Source: Acanthacorydalis orientalis
Taxonomy: Eukaryota > Arthropoda > Insecta > Megaloptera > Corydalidae
Length of the DNA: 64,000 nucleotides
NCBI GenBank assembly: GCA_034766995.1
Contig: CM068317.1
Location: 11,341,001-11,405,000 of the forward strand
Direction of reading: 5' to 3'
Below the pieces are notes generated by a model. The model did not search any database. It was not told where the DNA came from and saw only the letters and a list, made by a program, of their open reading frames with translations. Shown piece after piece: positions 1-12,737 of this stretch. Position 1 is the first letter of the stretch. Every line of letters begins with the position of its first letter. Position numbers and translations under genes: made by a program.

Positions 1-791
<791 letters not shown>

Positions 792-850
<59 letters not shown>
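792..850. repeat. (AT)n array
   Basis: Near-perfect AT run followed by a short ATTT repeat. Confidence 0.95.
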
Positions 851-854
<4 letters not shown>

Positions 855-1250
855 CTTATTTATTTATTTATTAGTAAATGACACATACTGTCCTATTAGA
901 GTATGATTATAAATCTGAATATACATAAAATCCAATTAATTATACGGAATTTTATTTTATTTTTTGTTACAAACATTAAAAATATTAGTGCTTATATCCT
1001 CCACAACATTCTATGTCTACGATTTAATAATACCTTTTGTATTACTTTTATTTTTTTACATTTACTAAAAATTCCTGAAGTGATAAGAGCTATTATAGAA
1101 ATCAGTAGATTTAACATTAAAAACATTTTTTTTAATTTAGTTAGTAATACGTAAATTAGTCTATATTTCAAAATATATTTTTGAAATCACACTTTTGGAC
1201 ATAATAATTTTATTCTTAATCACTCTGTTCATCCCTTTAATAAATATTCA

Positions 1251-1297
<47 letters not shown>

Positions 1298-1714
1298 TAA
1301 TCTACTAAATTTATAATAAACAAAATATAAAAATAGCATAAATGGAACAAATATCAAATTATAGAGATAATTTACTAATTGAATAGTGATATGGCTAGAT
1401 AGTGATTATTCTTAAAAAAAGTCAATATAGTCTTTCACACATGGGTTCGTCTCTTGTTTTTCAATTGTTCTTCCGGAAAACAGAAAATTTTAGAGTATGA
1501 AAGTGTGCACGCTGACGGATAATACAAAAGGCATCAATTCTTTGGGGTAAGTTAAAAATAACATTTATATATGCATATATTATTATATTCAGGATAAATA
1601 TTTTTCACCGATTTTAAAATAAATGTGTATTTATTGACAATTATATGACTTGTTAAAATAATAATGGTGCATTGGGTATATCTTACGTTTATGTCAATTG
1701 CATTTTAATAACAT

Positions 1715-1719
<5 letters not shown>
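851..1719. other. AT-rich DNA with one short (AT)n array
   Basis: Holds an (AT)n run at 1257-1293. An 83-codon frame at 903-1154 is made of AT-rich hydrophobic codons with no recognisable domain and is probably chance. Around 1440-1550 composition is less AT-rich and ends in GGGGTAAGTT, which fits a splice donor, but no coding frame supports an exon. Confidence 0.4.

Positions 1720-1795
<76 letters not shown>
1720..1795. repeat. (AT)n array
   Basis: Uninterrupted AT run. Confidence 0.95.
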
Positions 1796-1798
<3 letters not shown>

Positions 1799-1881
1799 TT
1801 AGTTCTATTTGTCAAAATAGATACTAAGATTTAATTAGTATAATCTGTATATATTAAATTATAATTACCAATATTGCACAG

Positions 1882-2049
<168 letters not shown>

Positions 2050-2050
<1 letters not shown>

Positions 2051-2327
2051 CAGTATACTCAGTGACACGAATTTTGAATCAATTTTGACTGAAATATACT
2101 AACATCAGATATTATTTTCCTTGTTGATATTATTTATAATTAGGTAAATGAGACATTCTATATTTGGTAGAAAAAACAGTAAATAATTATTCAAGGTAAT
2201 ATAAAATAATCGTTTCAAATTTATTTTTTTTAATTAACTAAAGTTTTAATTTAATTAAAGTGTAATATTAAGTATATATTATCTGTTTTAATAGTTCATA
2301 ATTTATTTCCTATTATTTTTTTTTTAA
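2050..2327. other. AT-rich DNA, nothing recognised
   Basis: Homopolymer A/T patches only. Confidence 0.5.
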
Positions 2328-2420
2328 AATTACCAGGGGGCTCTGCCTCCTACTCGTTATGTTCGTCTACCCTCCGGAGAGGATTCTCCCCTTGCTTGTT
2401 AACGCTCGCTCTCCCCTAAG
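2328..2420. other. short GC-richer block, unclassified
   Basis: About 90 bp that stands out from its surroundings: G and C runs, CTCCGGAG and several CpG. No frame or known repeat end was recognised. It could be a transposon end or an old exon or regulatory relic. Confidence 0.3.
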
Positions 2421-2619
2421 AAATAACAGAAATTAACATAATCTGTGTACAATGTAAGATGTAAAATTTTCATTGGAAAAGTTTATAAAAATTAACAACA
2501 AATTAAATGTTAAAATATGTAACAATTTTGTTTACTCTAAAGCTTTAGTGAATACAATATTTTAAATAAATGTCATCAGTTTTACACTGAAATCAACACA
2601 TACACCTCTTTCATTGTAC

Positions 2620-2785
2620 ATCGTGAGAGTTACATACATGTGACTGATGTCACAGACGGAGACAGTAGAACGGAGATCACGCGATATCCATCATGCAATC
2701 ATTGATGATCGGGAATAGTTAAAGTGCTACTTGTTAAATGTAGCGGGTGGGGTGGAGCGGCGTTGCAAGAAGATGGTATAAACGA
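2620..2785. other. less AT-rich block with short hairpin
   Basis: Composition shifts away from AT, with TGTGAC...GTCACA arms near 2639-2654 and a G-rich patch (GCGGGTGGGGTGGAGCGGC) near 2743-2762. No coding frame was recognised. A regulatory or old-exon relic is possible. Confidence 0.25.
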
Positions 2786-3054
2786 AAAATTAAAAATGTT
2801 TGTTTTATGGAAATTTTACAATGGCATTATTTTTTTACATATAGAATGATAATTGAATGGTTTTAAACCGAAGAAAGAGGAAGACTTCGAATATGTATAT
2901 ATTATTTACTATAAAAGAGTAAATAAATTTGCTTAAAAAAAGCACTGATATTTTTTAAAGAAATTTTTACACCTTAACTTTATTATTAAATAACATCAAT
3001 TCAAAAATTAAAAATGTTTTAATGATGTATACACACACACATATGAACATACAT

Positions 3055-3059
<5 letters not shown>

Positions 3060-3126
<67 letters not shown>

Positions 3127-3137
3127 GTATATATATA
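3060..3137. repeat. (AT)n array with CATA/CACA flank
   Basis: AT run preceded by ACACACAC and CATA units at 3030-3067. Confidence 0.95.
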
Positions 3138-3224
3138 AAACATTATATTTTTACAAACACTGTACTCACTAGAGTTTAATTTATCATACAATAAGATAAT
3201 TAAATATTGCGATTATTATTCATC

Positions 3225-3365
3225 TATTAGTTTTTCTATATTTTAGTGCTCTGAGAATAGTGCATTGCCATCGAAATCCCCATAAGCATCGATATGAATA
3301 ATGAATAATAAATTTTTGATCAGAAAAATACGTGCCCTATGGGGTATAGGAAAAAGAATTTATGA
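3225..3365. repeat. FB1 fold-back element, one arm
   Basis: Resembles the right arm of FB1: the stretch around TGCCATCGAAAT...CATAAGC followed by the AATAAATTTTTGATCAGAAAA block. The matching left arm is missing. Diverged relic. Confidence 0.5.
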
Positions 3366-3464
3366 TATTATTATTAAATATTACTAGTCATTATTTTATT
3401 ATCATTGCTGTTTTCCATTGTACTGTTGTTCATGATTGTTCTGTGTTAAACATGAAGACCAAGT

Positions 3465-3620
3465 ATGAACTCATATCTTTTATGAACGAATTCGATTTAC
3501 GTCATCTTCAGGTAGATCTTTAATTCTACTAGAGTTATATGTAATACTTCTCTCTGATATTCAAAGTGTACCTGAAAATGACGAAAATCGAAACCAATTA
3601 TATAAGAACAGAATTCATTT
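3465..3620. repeat. inverted repeat (fold-back), unclassified
   Basis: The segment ending ATTTACGTCATCTTCAGGTA (about 3495-3514) recurs inverted at about 3571-3590 (TACCTGAAAATGACGAAAAT). The arms extend outward imperfectly to about 3470 and 3615, with a loop of about 56 bp. The arms differ from FB1. Confidence 0.5.
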
Positions 3621-3665
3621 GTGGTCCTTAGAGATTCGCAATGAACAATCAAATTATAGTTTTAG

Positions 3666-3670
<5 letters not shown>

Positions 3671-3708
<38 letters not shown>
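3671..3708. repeat. (AT)n array
   Basis: Uninterrupted AT run. Confidence 0.95.
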
Positions 3709-3709
<1 letters not shown>

Positions 3710-4479
3710 TTTTCTCGAAATTTTAAAAATAGTGTTTAAAAATGATTTAGATTTAATAATTATGTTAAAGTATTTAATATGAATATTTTATTCAATGTCA
3801 CTTTTATATTTATCATTTTGAACGTTTATTAAAATGTTTATTTGAAAGAATTTACATTGTTACATAGTTTGTATTCAATTACAACAAATATAGAGCAATG
3901 AACGAACGGATATTATTACATTGTATGGATGCTAATAAATAATAATCGTAATGCCTGGAGAGCTTTTTAATTGCTTCCTTTGTATAAGAAGTTATTGAAC
4001 AAACAAATCATTGCGACATGTGTTTTAATTACTGCATTTATATTTGCTTTTAAATTATTTTTATGTTCATTCTGATTAAAGTTTCTGTCATATAAGTAAT
4101 AATGACGCAACGTTCTCCTCGAATACGTTTTAGTTTGTATTATTTCGATTTAAATTAATTTTTCTTCCGAAAATTAATAAATTACTTTTCATTCAATTGC
4201 AAACAAATTTGTGAACAAATAATATTAAAGAGATGAAACATTAGTCTGCCACCCAACGCTCTATAATAATTAATGTAAAATTTTTCTATAATTAATATAT
4301 GTACCTTTACTCGTTGAAGACTAACAATTTTGAGTTTATGTTAGTGATTTTATTTAATATAGAAAAATATTTTTCTTCAGTAAGAACACTAACTCATAAC
4401 TATAATTCAAGAGAATCACAACAGAAGAGATATGAAGCATTTTTTTAAAAAATGCTTCAGTGGTCTGTTAGTTTCCCAA
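3709..4479. other. AT-rich DNA, nothing recognised
   Basis: No frame, repeat arm or transposon end recognised. A short self-complementary stretch, GAAGCATTTTTTTAAAAAATGCTTC, lies at 4433-4457. Confidence 0.4.
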
Positions 4480-4630
4480 ATAATTTTTTTACTCACCTCA
4501 TAAGCCACAAAAAAGTCGATTAAAAGTGTTCAATATTTGATTCTTGATCAGTTTTGGTTGTAGCTTAGGTGGATTTCGAAAGCAACGTCACCATTCTCAG
4601 AGCGCTAAAGTACAGAAAATTTTACATTTC
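4480..4630. repeat. FB1 fold-back element, left arm
   Basis: Matches the FB1 left arm: CTCACCTCATAAGCCACAAAAAA, a GATTAAAAGTGTTCAAT block, a GATTTCGAAAGCAACGTCACCATTCTCAG stretch and AGCGCTAAAGTACAGAAAAT. No right arm follows; an (AT)n array begins just downstream. Confidence 0.6.
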
Positions 4631-4646
4631 ACTCTGTCATTGAAAT

Positions 4647-4649
<3 letters not shown>

Positions 4650-4704
<55 letters not shown>
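4650..4704. repeat. (AT)n array
   Basis: Uninterrupted AT run. Confidence 0.95.
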
Positions 4705-4706
<2 letters not shown>

Positions 4707-5379
4707 AGAGAATTAAATAAAATTTTGTCACAAATTCCTACACTATATTTAAGGATGTATTCCAGAGCGTTGAGACATTGAAAAAATGTGTATATTATGT
4801 ATTTTATTAGGCATGTAGGTATCTCTATTGTATCTATACATTAAAATAAAATAGAGAATCTAATTTTCAAACCGTGATTAATTATGACTTTAAGAATTTT
4901 ATGTCCAAAAATAACAATTTATTGTACAAATTCGACTTTCGAAATGAGTTTTTTCAACTATTATTTAGTGTGTATGCTCTTTTATCATACTCTCGATATG
5001 AAATCAAGTATACCATTTAAAAAATAAAATTGAAATAATTGATAATAACAAAAAATACTAAAAAAAACTTCTTTTTGGTAACTTTCAGTGAAAAGGCTGT
5101 TAAAAATGATGTTCTTCATAGAAAAAATAGGATATTGAAAATATTTGATTGGTTTTCTATACATTTATATTTTGTTAATAAAATTAAATGTTTGTTTCTA
5201 AAAATTTATATTTTTTATAAGGTTGTATGTATTAATGAATATATTACCAAATTTATAAAATAATAAACTAGGTTAGATATGATTTAAATATATTTTAAGC
5301 GATTTCGATCTTCATCTACAAAGAACGCAAATATAGAAAAAAGTAATTTTAGTTTCAAGTTAGAATTAAATTCTTCTAT
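4705..5379. other. AT-rich DNA, nothing recognised
   Basis: A 74-codon frame at 5039-5263 has Lys/Phe/Ile-rich composition with no recognisable domain and is treated as chance. Confidence 0.4.
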
Positions 5380-5490
5380 ACTTTACCACTGTGAGGATAA
5401 CGAAATCGCCGTAGAAATTCATATAAGCAACAACCAAAATGATCATTTATTGAACATTTTTAATTCGAAAAAAACTTTATAGTAAGGTAA
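5380..5490. repeat. FB1 fold-back element, right arm
   Basis: FB1 right-arm order is visible: CACTGTGAGGAT, GCCGTAGAAATTCATATAAGCAACAACC, AAAATGATCATTTATTGAAC and a TTTTTAATTCGAAAAAA block. The left arm is absent. Confidence 0.6.
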
Positions 5491-5513
5491 AATTTTGAGG
5501 AATGGAACAAATT

Positions 5514-5582
5514 AATTCTGATTTTACTTCAAAATTATTTTTTTCTTTCTTCTGATTTTACTTCAAAATTATTTGTTTCTTT
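5514..5582. repeat. short tandem repeat, two units
   Basis: Two direct copies of a unit of about 35 bp beginning TTCTGATTTTACTTCAAAAT, directly between two FB1 right arms. Confidence 0.7.
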
Positions 5583-5594
5583 CGTATTACAATT

Positions 5595-5720
5595 AGAGTT
5601 CTCTGTACCCTGGCGCTCTGCGGATCATGTATTCGCCATTTAAATGCACATAAGCAACAATTGAAAATAATTAATTATCATTCTTGAACATTTTTATCAG
5701 AAAAAATGTGTTAATGGGGA
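5595..5720. repeat. FB1 fold-back element, right arm
   Basis: Second right arm in the same orientation as the one 200 bp upstream: GGCGCTCTGCGGATCATG, GCCATTTAAATGCACATAAGC and the TTGAACATTTTTATCAGAAAA block. The pair, with the tandem repeat between them, suggests local duplication. Confidence 0.6.
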
Positions 5721-6312
5721 TGACAACAAATTAATGTTTAAATCAATTTTGCCAGAATACTGAAACTTTATTGAGAAACAGTATCTTTTTTTTTTAAAAA
5801 AAACTGCAAATATCCACTTAGATATAGAACGGAATAAATTCCATTATATTTGCATTACTTTTTTTGTAATTATGGTCATTTTTAATAATATTAAGCTTTT
5901 TTGATATTATCATTATATTTCTGATATAATTTAAAAAACTCCAATAAAATTACTTCCATTTAATGAATTTAAAGAATAAATATATATAATTAATTTCGCC
6001 ATTCCCTCTGAAACTTACAGATTTAAACCTCAAGTATCTTTTCTTGGTTTGTAACTCAAATTATGCAATTTATTATTCCATATTTATATAACACAATATA
6101 AACTAGTTAATAATAAAAATCATATTTTTGAATACTTAGAATAAAAATATCTAATAAAATAACATTTAACTTACAAAGACTTGTTGTTATCCTAAAATAT
6201 TCATAATTTATGTTGAATAAAAAATAGTTAAGTATTTTTTCAATACATCAAATTTAAAATCTATTCTCAGAAAATTGTACCCAAATACACACATACATTA
6301 TATGTATACATG

Positions 6313-6374
<62 letters not shown>

Positions 6375-8140
6375 CACACATACATATTTATGAAATATTT
6401 ATTGTTTTAAGTTTCTTGATTAAATTTGCTTATTTTATTTTAAAAAAATATACAGTATTATTCCCAATCATTAAATATAATCTTTCTTTTATACGTTGCA
6501 TATCTGTACACTTACGGTTGAAATACACGTAATGTAGTTTAGAAAACACAGTTATTTTTAAGTTCCATTTTTACATCACAGTTTTTATTAAATTTCTCTT
6601 TGCTTTTTATCAAATTAAATAAAATATATTTATTTTAATTTATTTTTCATTCAAAATTATTAAATGAACTAATTTTCACTTAAACTGTATTATTCATTTA
6701 TATTATCTTCAATGTTTTATATTATTATTAACGATCCACTGCAGGACAAAGATTTCTTCATTTTTTCCTATTTGAACGATTTCAAGTTTCTGTTCATTTT
6801 TTTCAATATTGTGTGCATATATGCATATACTGAAAAAGATTTGTTTAAAATTATATTAAATTTTAAGTTACTACGGTTTAGTAGAATAAAGTTAAAAATT
6901 AATATTTTTAAATGAACTAAATAAAACGAAATTTACTATTTAAGTTTTTATTTTTAAAATGAGACTTCAACCAAAACGATTTTTAATAATAATTAAAATA
7001 AAAATATTTGTATATAAAAATGATTGATTAATATTTCGAAAATATCTTTACGAATATTTCATAAATTCAGTATTCTTTCTGTTAAATTTGAAGTAAGTGG
7101 GCATTTATCTGTAACTATAATACTACTTTATACTTAATTTATAAAATTATACTAACAGATAGGGTTAAAATATAGCTAATAGTATTTATTTTTCCGAAAT
7201 TATGATATTTATAATATGATTATAATAAATTATTAAAGAATATATATTTTAGTTAATCTTAAACAAAACTTTAGTATTTTTTAAGCTAAATATTAGAAAT
7301 ATATTTGTCGTGTTTTTTTTTTAATTACTGCAATTTATATTGTAAAATTAACGACGATTTCACAATAAGCGAACTCCTTAAAAACCATTTTTTTAAATCA
7401 AAATGTAATAATAATTGATAAAATATCAAAATAGAAAATAATAATTTATTGAACTTTGAAAAAATTCTGATGTTAATTTATTTGTGAAAGTCAGTTTATA
7501 CACAGTGCCAAACTGTATGTAATAACGATGACTTTAATGCAGTAATTATAGAAATTATCCAGTCACAATAACTAAATCACTTGTATTTATTTTTTAACTA
7601 TTATTATTTACTGTATATATACTCTTTTACAGAACTTACATTTTCTGTTTGAGTTCTGTTCTATAAAGTCGGAAAGGTTTTTCAGAATTTATATTGCGTA
7701 TAAAACTTGCACCAACAAAATATAAAAATGTCGATATAATAATTTTTATAATAAAATAATAGAAGAAAACATTTATTATAAGGTGTTTTTTAAAAAAAAA
7801 TTAACACGAATAAGACAAAGTAAAATAAAGAACAGGTGTATAGATTTAGAATAAAATAATTAAACTTTAAATTAAATAGAAAGTGTTAAAAAAGCATGTT
7901 ATTAATTATAAAAAACATTTTCAATAAGAAAAGATAATTTGCGATAAGATAAAAGTAAAATAATGTAAATTTAATTATAAAGAAATAATAAAATCGTTAA
8001 TAACATTCGGTAAATAAAAACGAAATAAAAATAACTATACTGCTTAAAATGATTTGCAAAAAATTCCAATTCTGTATAAATTTGCGGCTTTGTTCATTCA
8101 ATTTGAAAATAACATTTTAAATGAGGAATTAATTGATATA

Positions 8141-8142
<2 letters not shown>
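5721..8142. other. AT-rich DNA with one (AT)n array
   Basis: Holds an (AT)n array at 6319-6370 flanked by CATA units. Small frames at 6275-6532 and 6712-6915 have no recognisable domain. No transposon end seen. Confidence 0.45.

Positions 8143-8213
<71 letters not shown>
8143..8213. repeat. (AT)n array
   Basis: Uninterrupted AT run. Confidence 0.95.
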
Positions 8214-8216
<3 letters not shown>

Positions 8217-8654
8217 ACAATTAGAATCAAATTCAAATATAAAATAAAAATTGGTCTAAAAAAATGTCTAAATCGCTTGCTCTTTAGTGCTGGCAATAAA
8301 CAGATAAATTTCTCAGCTGATTTTAAATTAAACCTGATTTTTCTGAAATTTAACTGTTATGATTACAATATTATTTAAATTTAATTGCAGTTAATTGTAA
8401 AATAATATACTGTTTCGAGCACTGTTTTGAAATGTATTTAGAGAATTTTCTCTTTAATACATTTCATAAAATCTCACTTTATTAAATATTTAATAGGCAC
8501 ATTACTACTATAAAGACTATGTTTAAATATTGTGCAAAATCTATAAATTATAATTTTTATTCTTTCACTGTATTACTTGCAAATAAATTTAGGAATTTAA
8601 GTTAAGAAAATATTATATTATCAAAAAATTATATATATATATATATATACATAT
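8214..8654. other. AT-rich DNA, nothing recognised
   Basis: A short (AT)n run at 8631-8657 marks the edge of the GC-richer island that follows. Confidence 0.45.
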
Positions 8655-9060
8655 ATAACGAAACGGACGGTTATGCAATCGTGAACACTTTCAAAATGCA
8701 GTACACAATAGAGTCCGCTGACCAATCGACTGAGCCAGCGTGCCGGGTGGTTGCACTGCAACGGCCAACGATTGAGTGCAGCAGCGGCAGCGGCGATGCG
8801 TCGCCACCATGAGGTTGATTTCTTCGTTGCCCGCGCAGTTGCCGAGAGTTGTCTGTCTGTTGCCATGGCAACAGCTGGGAAAGTTAGCAGGCTGTACAGT
8901 TTGCTCCGAACGGTGTAATACTTTACTATACAACCTACTACCTCAACCAGACATTGCCCTTTCTTGCAGCGTCGGATGTTGTGTCATCGACTGATATTTT
9001 GAACAGAATTTTTCACTAGCATTCACGTACTACTACTGAAAGTTCATATCTGCACAGACA
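8655..9060. promoter_or_regulatory. GC-richer island, candidate promoter or first exon
   Basis: About 400 bp with many CpG and roughly balanced base composition inside DNA that is otherwise very AT-rich. It contains GCAGCAGCGGCAGCGGCG near 8779, a perfect 18-bp palindrome holding an X-box-like site (8857-8874), and an ATG in strong Kozak context (GCCACCATG, 8806-8814). The frame running through that ATG stops at 8994 and encodes no domain I recognise, and the opposite strand also has overlapping frames, so I do not call a protein. The composition is best explained by a host promoter, 5' exon or conserved regulatory element. Strand and target gene are unknown. Confidence 0.5.
8857..8874. promoter_or_regulatory. 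perfect palindromic X-box-like site (RFX family)
   Basis: CTGTTGCCATGGCAACAG is self-complementary over 18 bp, and its core GTTGCCATGGCAAC (8859-8872) matches the symmetric X-box bound by RFX transcription factors. In animals X-boxes commonly sit near the start of ciliary genes. Site match and symmetry are seen directly; function is inferred. Confidence 0.55.
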
Positions 9061-9538
9061 CATTTCGTCTACGTCTTATGAACCCACAGCTTTGTCTATG
9101 TCTGTGTATCCTGAAAATCATGTCTGAAGATATAATTAAAGACAATAAAATGTGTTTCTCTGTAGTTTTCTGCAAAATATACGCGGAGGAATTTAAAAAT
9201 AAAACTGTCAATTTTCTAGACGTTTATACTTTTTTTATGTACAAAAAAACAACATTCCGTTGAAGTTTTATGTTTAGCAACTTTAGATGTCGAATAAATT
9301 GTCTGTTATCAAATGGTTTCTAAAAAAGTGTTTTAAAAATGATTCTTAATATTTTCAACAAATTTAAATTCCCTAATATAAGTTCTAAAAGATTTATACC
9401 GGTGACTACATTACTCTCATAAGAAAATTATATATCACGTTTTCCAAACAGAAAAATGAAAATTGTGAGACTGTAGTTTTAAGAAATGAAAGAACTTAAT
9501 TAATACATGTCATAATTCCCACTTAAATTTACTTTATC

Positions 9539-9542
<4 letters not shown>
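9061..9542. other. AT-rich DNA, nothing firm
   Basis: A 61-codon frame at 9078-9263 continues out of the island but has no recognisable domain. Confidence 0.4.

Positions 9543-9614
<72 letters not shown>
9543..9614. repeat. (AT)n array with GT tail
   Basis: AT run followed by a short GT-rich tail to about 9637. Confidence 0.95.
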
Positions 9615-9616
<2 letters not shown>

Positions 9617-9744
9617 GCGTGCGTGTGTGTGTGTGCTTAAATATAATTTGATAATTCCAATTTTATGAGAATTTTATTAATCAATTGTCAAATATTTTAA
9701 TAGAATCTTATTTTCTTAATAGAAATTTACTTACAAGAAATAAT

Positions 9745-10030
9745 TTTTTCTCTCATCTCACAAAGAATAAAAAATTAGTCAAAAATATTCAGTAAATGAT
9801 TATTGATCATTTTTAAATATTGTTTATGCATGTTTCAATCGTGATTCTATTATCATCACATCGACAAGATAGAAACACGTATGTTTTCTTTGCCATAAAC
9901 CTTTGAAGATGATAGTATCATGAACAAAATATGCATAAACAATAATTAAAATTTATCAATAATCAATTATTGAACATTTTTAATTAGAACAATTATGGTT
10001 TATCGGATGAGAGAAATAATTTGTAAAAAA
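9745..10030. repeat. FB1 fold-back element, both arms
   Basis: Near-complete copy. The left arm (9753-9870) reads CTCATCTCACAAAGAATAA, a CAGTAAATGATTATTGATCA block, then a CATGTTTCAATCGTGATTCTATTATCATC stretch. The right arm (9905-10030) repeats the same blocks inverted: GAAGATGATAGTATCATGA, ATGCATAAACAATAATTAAAA, ATTATTGAACATTTTTAATT and GGATGAGAGAAATAATTTG. Confidence 0.8.
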
Positions 10031-10785
10031 ATTATACATTAATTTTTTAAAGCTACCGTATTTTTAAAAAAATTTGGGCACATTCGTTATTAATAAATAA
10101 TATTAAAAGTCAGGGCATTAAAATCTTTTTTTTTACTTTCCTTAAGTGTAGCACATGTTTTTATTTCAATTATTGGTTCATTACTGTTGAACAAATATTT
10201 AAAAAATAACTTAGCTGTGATTTATATTGGAAATGAGTAATTTTAATAAAAAGTTGTAGACCATTGTTATAAATACTTGCGTGAAAAAGTGAAAAATGTG
10301 AAAAATTTAGAAAAACAAATTTTTAAATAGTAGTCACAGTGGAATTACTATAAGAGAAAAATATATTTTTTATAAATTATTATGATTTGGAGCAAGTGAA
10401 TGTAAATGGACCCCGTGGCAGAACTATATTGCATAAAAAATAATTTGTTAAATTTCATTTAAACTTTTGACTAGTTTCTAATTCAATTCTTTTCCCTCTT
10501 TCTCTCTCTGTATGTGTATATATATACACATACACACACACAGAGATAGACTGAAAAAAAATTAATTACAAAATATAGATATAGATTTTCAAATTTAAAT
10601 ATACGTATAAATAAAAAATCGACAATATTGTTAAAGTTATAAACTTAATACTATACAGAGGATTTCCAAGAAATTCTAGTACAGAAAAGTTCTTCTTAAA
10701 AATATTTGATGGAAATATTTCACTTAAAACGGATATTTTTTTCATTAATTGGTGATTTACATGATTATCTGTCTGTCTGTGTACG

Positions 10786-10865
<80 letters not shown>

Positions 10866-11162
10866 ATATATACAAGCGTATGTGTGTATTTTCCACGTCA
10901 AAAATATTTTCATTTAAAGAATATGATATTAGGAATTATATATGCCATATTAAATATTGGTTTATGTATTTAGATGGGAGTATTAGTTAATTAATGAAAA
11001 TGAAAGTAGTTAAGATTTTAGAATACATTTTATACAATGATCTTATTTTTAAAAAAGTCTATGAAATTTTCGTAATTTAAGCAGAAATATTAATAAATTC
11101 TATAAACATTTCTAATTTCTGTAACATATTTGATGTGTAAAAGCTATATATTAATTAATCTA

Positions 11163-11219
<57 letters not shown>

Positions 11220-11639
11220 TGTGTGTGTAGTTTAATGTGAATGAAATTTAAAATAATACAGAAAAAATATAAAAAAATGAATAATGTGCAATTGAATTTA
11301 TTACAAGAAACAAAACAGCATAAATTAAATATATTCAAAAATGATTAAATACATATTTGTTAACACTTTTGCGCAAATGAGAGTTATGGCAGTTCATTAG
11401 TACACGAATTTACATTAATCTCATGAGTTTCAAATAACAGTTATTGTAGATTTTCTCCAAAATGCTGAAACATAAATATTATTTGTTTTTCTACTGTTTT
11501 GAGTCTGATACTGAAATTAAATACAAGGTATATGCACTAATAAATTATGGTTAAGTATTTTAGAAGGGAATCAATAAAATTAAAATGTGAGAAAAACGAT
11601 TAAATAATTTAGCACTTTGAGCATCACACCAGCGAACAG
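10031..11639. other. AT-rich DNA with two (AT)n arrays
   Basis: Arrays at 10790-10860 and 11166-11210, the second with a GTGTGTGCGTGTGTGTGT tail. A short TGTGTATATATATACACA palindrome lies at 10515-10532. Frames here are (AT)n translations. Confidence 0.6.
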
Positions 11640-11835
11640 TTACAATTCAATATTTGCTTCTTCACAAAGCATATTTTTGTTTCAAATCAAAAATGTTCAG
11701 TAATTGATTATTTTATTTCTTAAGTTCATTTCGATGGATATTCCATTATCTTCAAAATGATAAGGCATAGGATTTTTTTTAAAAATTTATGAGAATGGGC
11801 AAAACTCATTTAAGAGAGTGAATTTAACCATACAA
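11640..11835. repeat. FB1 fold-back element, left arm plus terminus
   Basis: Left-arm blocks CAAATCAAAAATGTTCAGTA and ATTTCGATGGATATTCCATT are clear; the far end reads GAGAGTGAATTTAACCA, the FB1 terminus. The middle of the right arm is deleted. Confidence 0.65.
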
Positions 11836-12676
11836 GCTAGATTGAGTTATAAACTACTTTTAGAAATTAAATTCCAAGATTTTTTAATTTAAGTGTAAAG
11901 GATATTTATTTTAATAATAATCGTTTTGTTTATAATATGCATGAAAAAATATACTTTTAATAAAATTGAAATAATAATTTTTTAATAACTTTTTTATAGA
12001 AGAATTCTAAAAGAAAGTTGGCATATTATAAAAAACGAGTTGCATTTGATATGTGAAAAATACATTTGAATTATTATTTGGTGTTAAAAAAATGTCTACA
12101 TATACATAAATTATTTTTGATTAGTAAAATAGAGAAAATTATTATTTATAAGCAAATAATTTAACTGGGCTTAAATGAAAACAAGATGAACAGTAAAATG
12201 CCTTATTATTAAAAGTATCAATATATACTGACCATTTTTATTTTATTTTTTTAAATCCATGATTTTTTCGGAATTTATAACAATTAGTACAATGATTCTG
12301 CATTCTCAATCTCTATCTTTAGGGTTTCATTAATCTTAATCAATATACTATGAGTACTTTCAAAATACGTGGATTTTTCATGGGCAATGCTCAATACTTT
12401 AAGTGCTCAATACGTTAAATAAATACTTTGTTGCATGCATATAAAGAAAAATTCTACGACATATCTATTATTATTGCACTGTTAGATTTTTGAATATTTC
12501 GAAAAATGGAGAGTTGAAATTAAAAAGTATGACTTTTTCTATTATTTGTATTTGTTGGTCATTACGATAGCAAAAATTTCAAATATAAGTATTAAATTAA
12601 AAATATGTTTTTGTTTGTTTAAAGAACAAGTTCAATTAAAAAAAATACCAATTAATAGTTAAGGTAATTATAATTG

Positions 12677-12737
<61 letters not shown>

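Noticed and set aside
1440..1550. GGGGTAAGTT as a splice donor of a host exon.
   Set aside because: A single consensus donor without acceptor, frame or conservation evidence is not enough.
8776..8994. Possible small protein starting at the Kozak-like ATG in the 8.7-kb island.
   Set aside because: No recognisable domain, overlapping frames on the opposite strand, and the ATG may instead lie in a 5' exon or be chance in GC-richer DNA.
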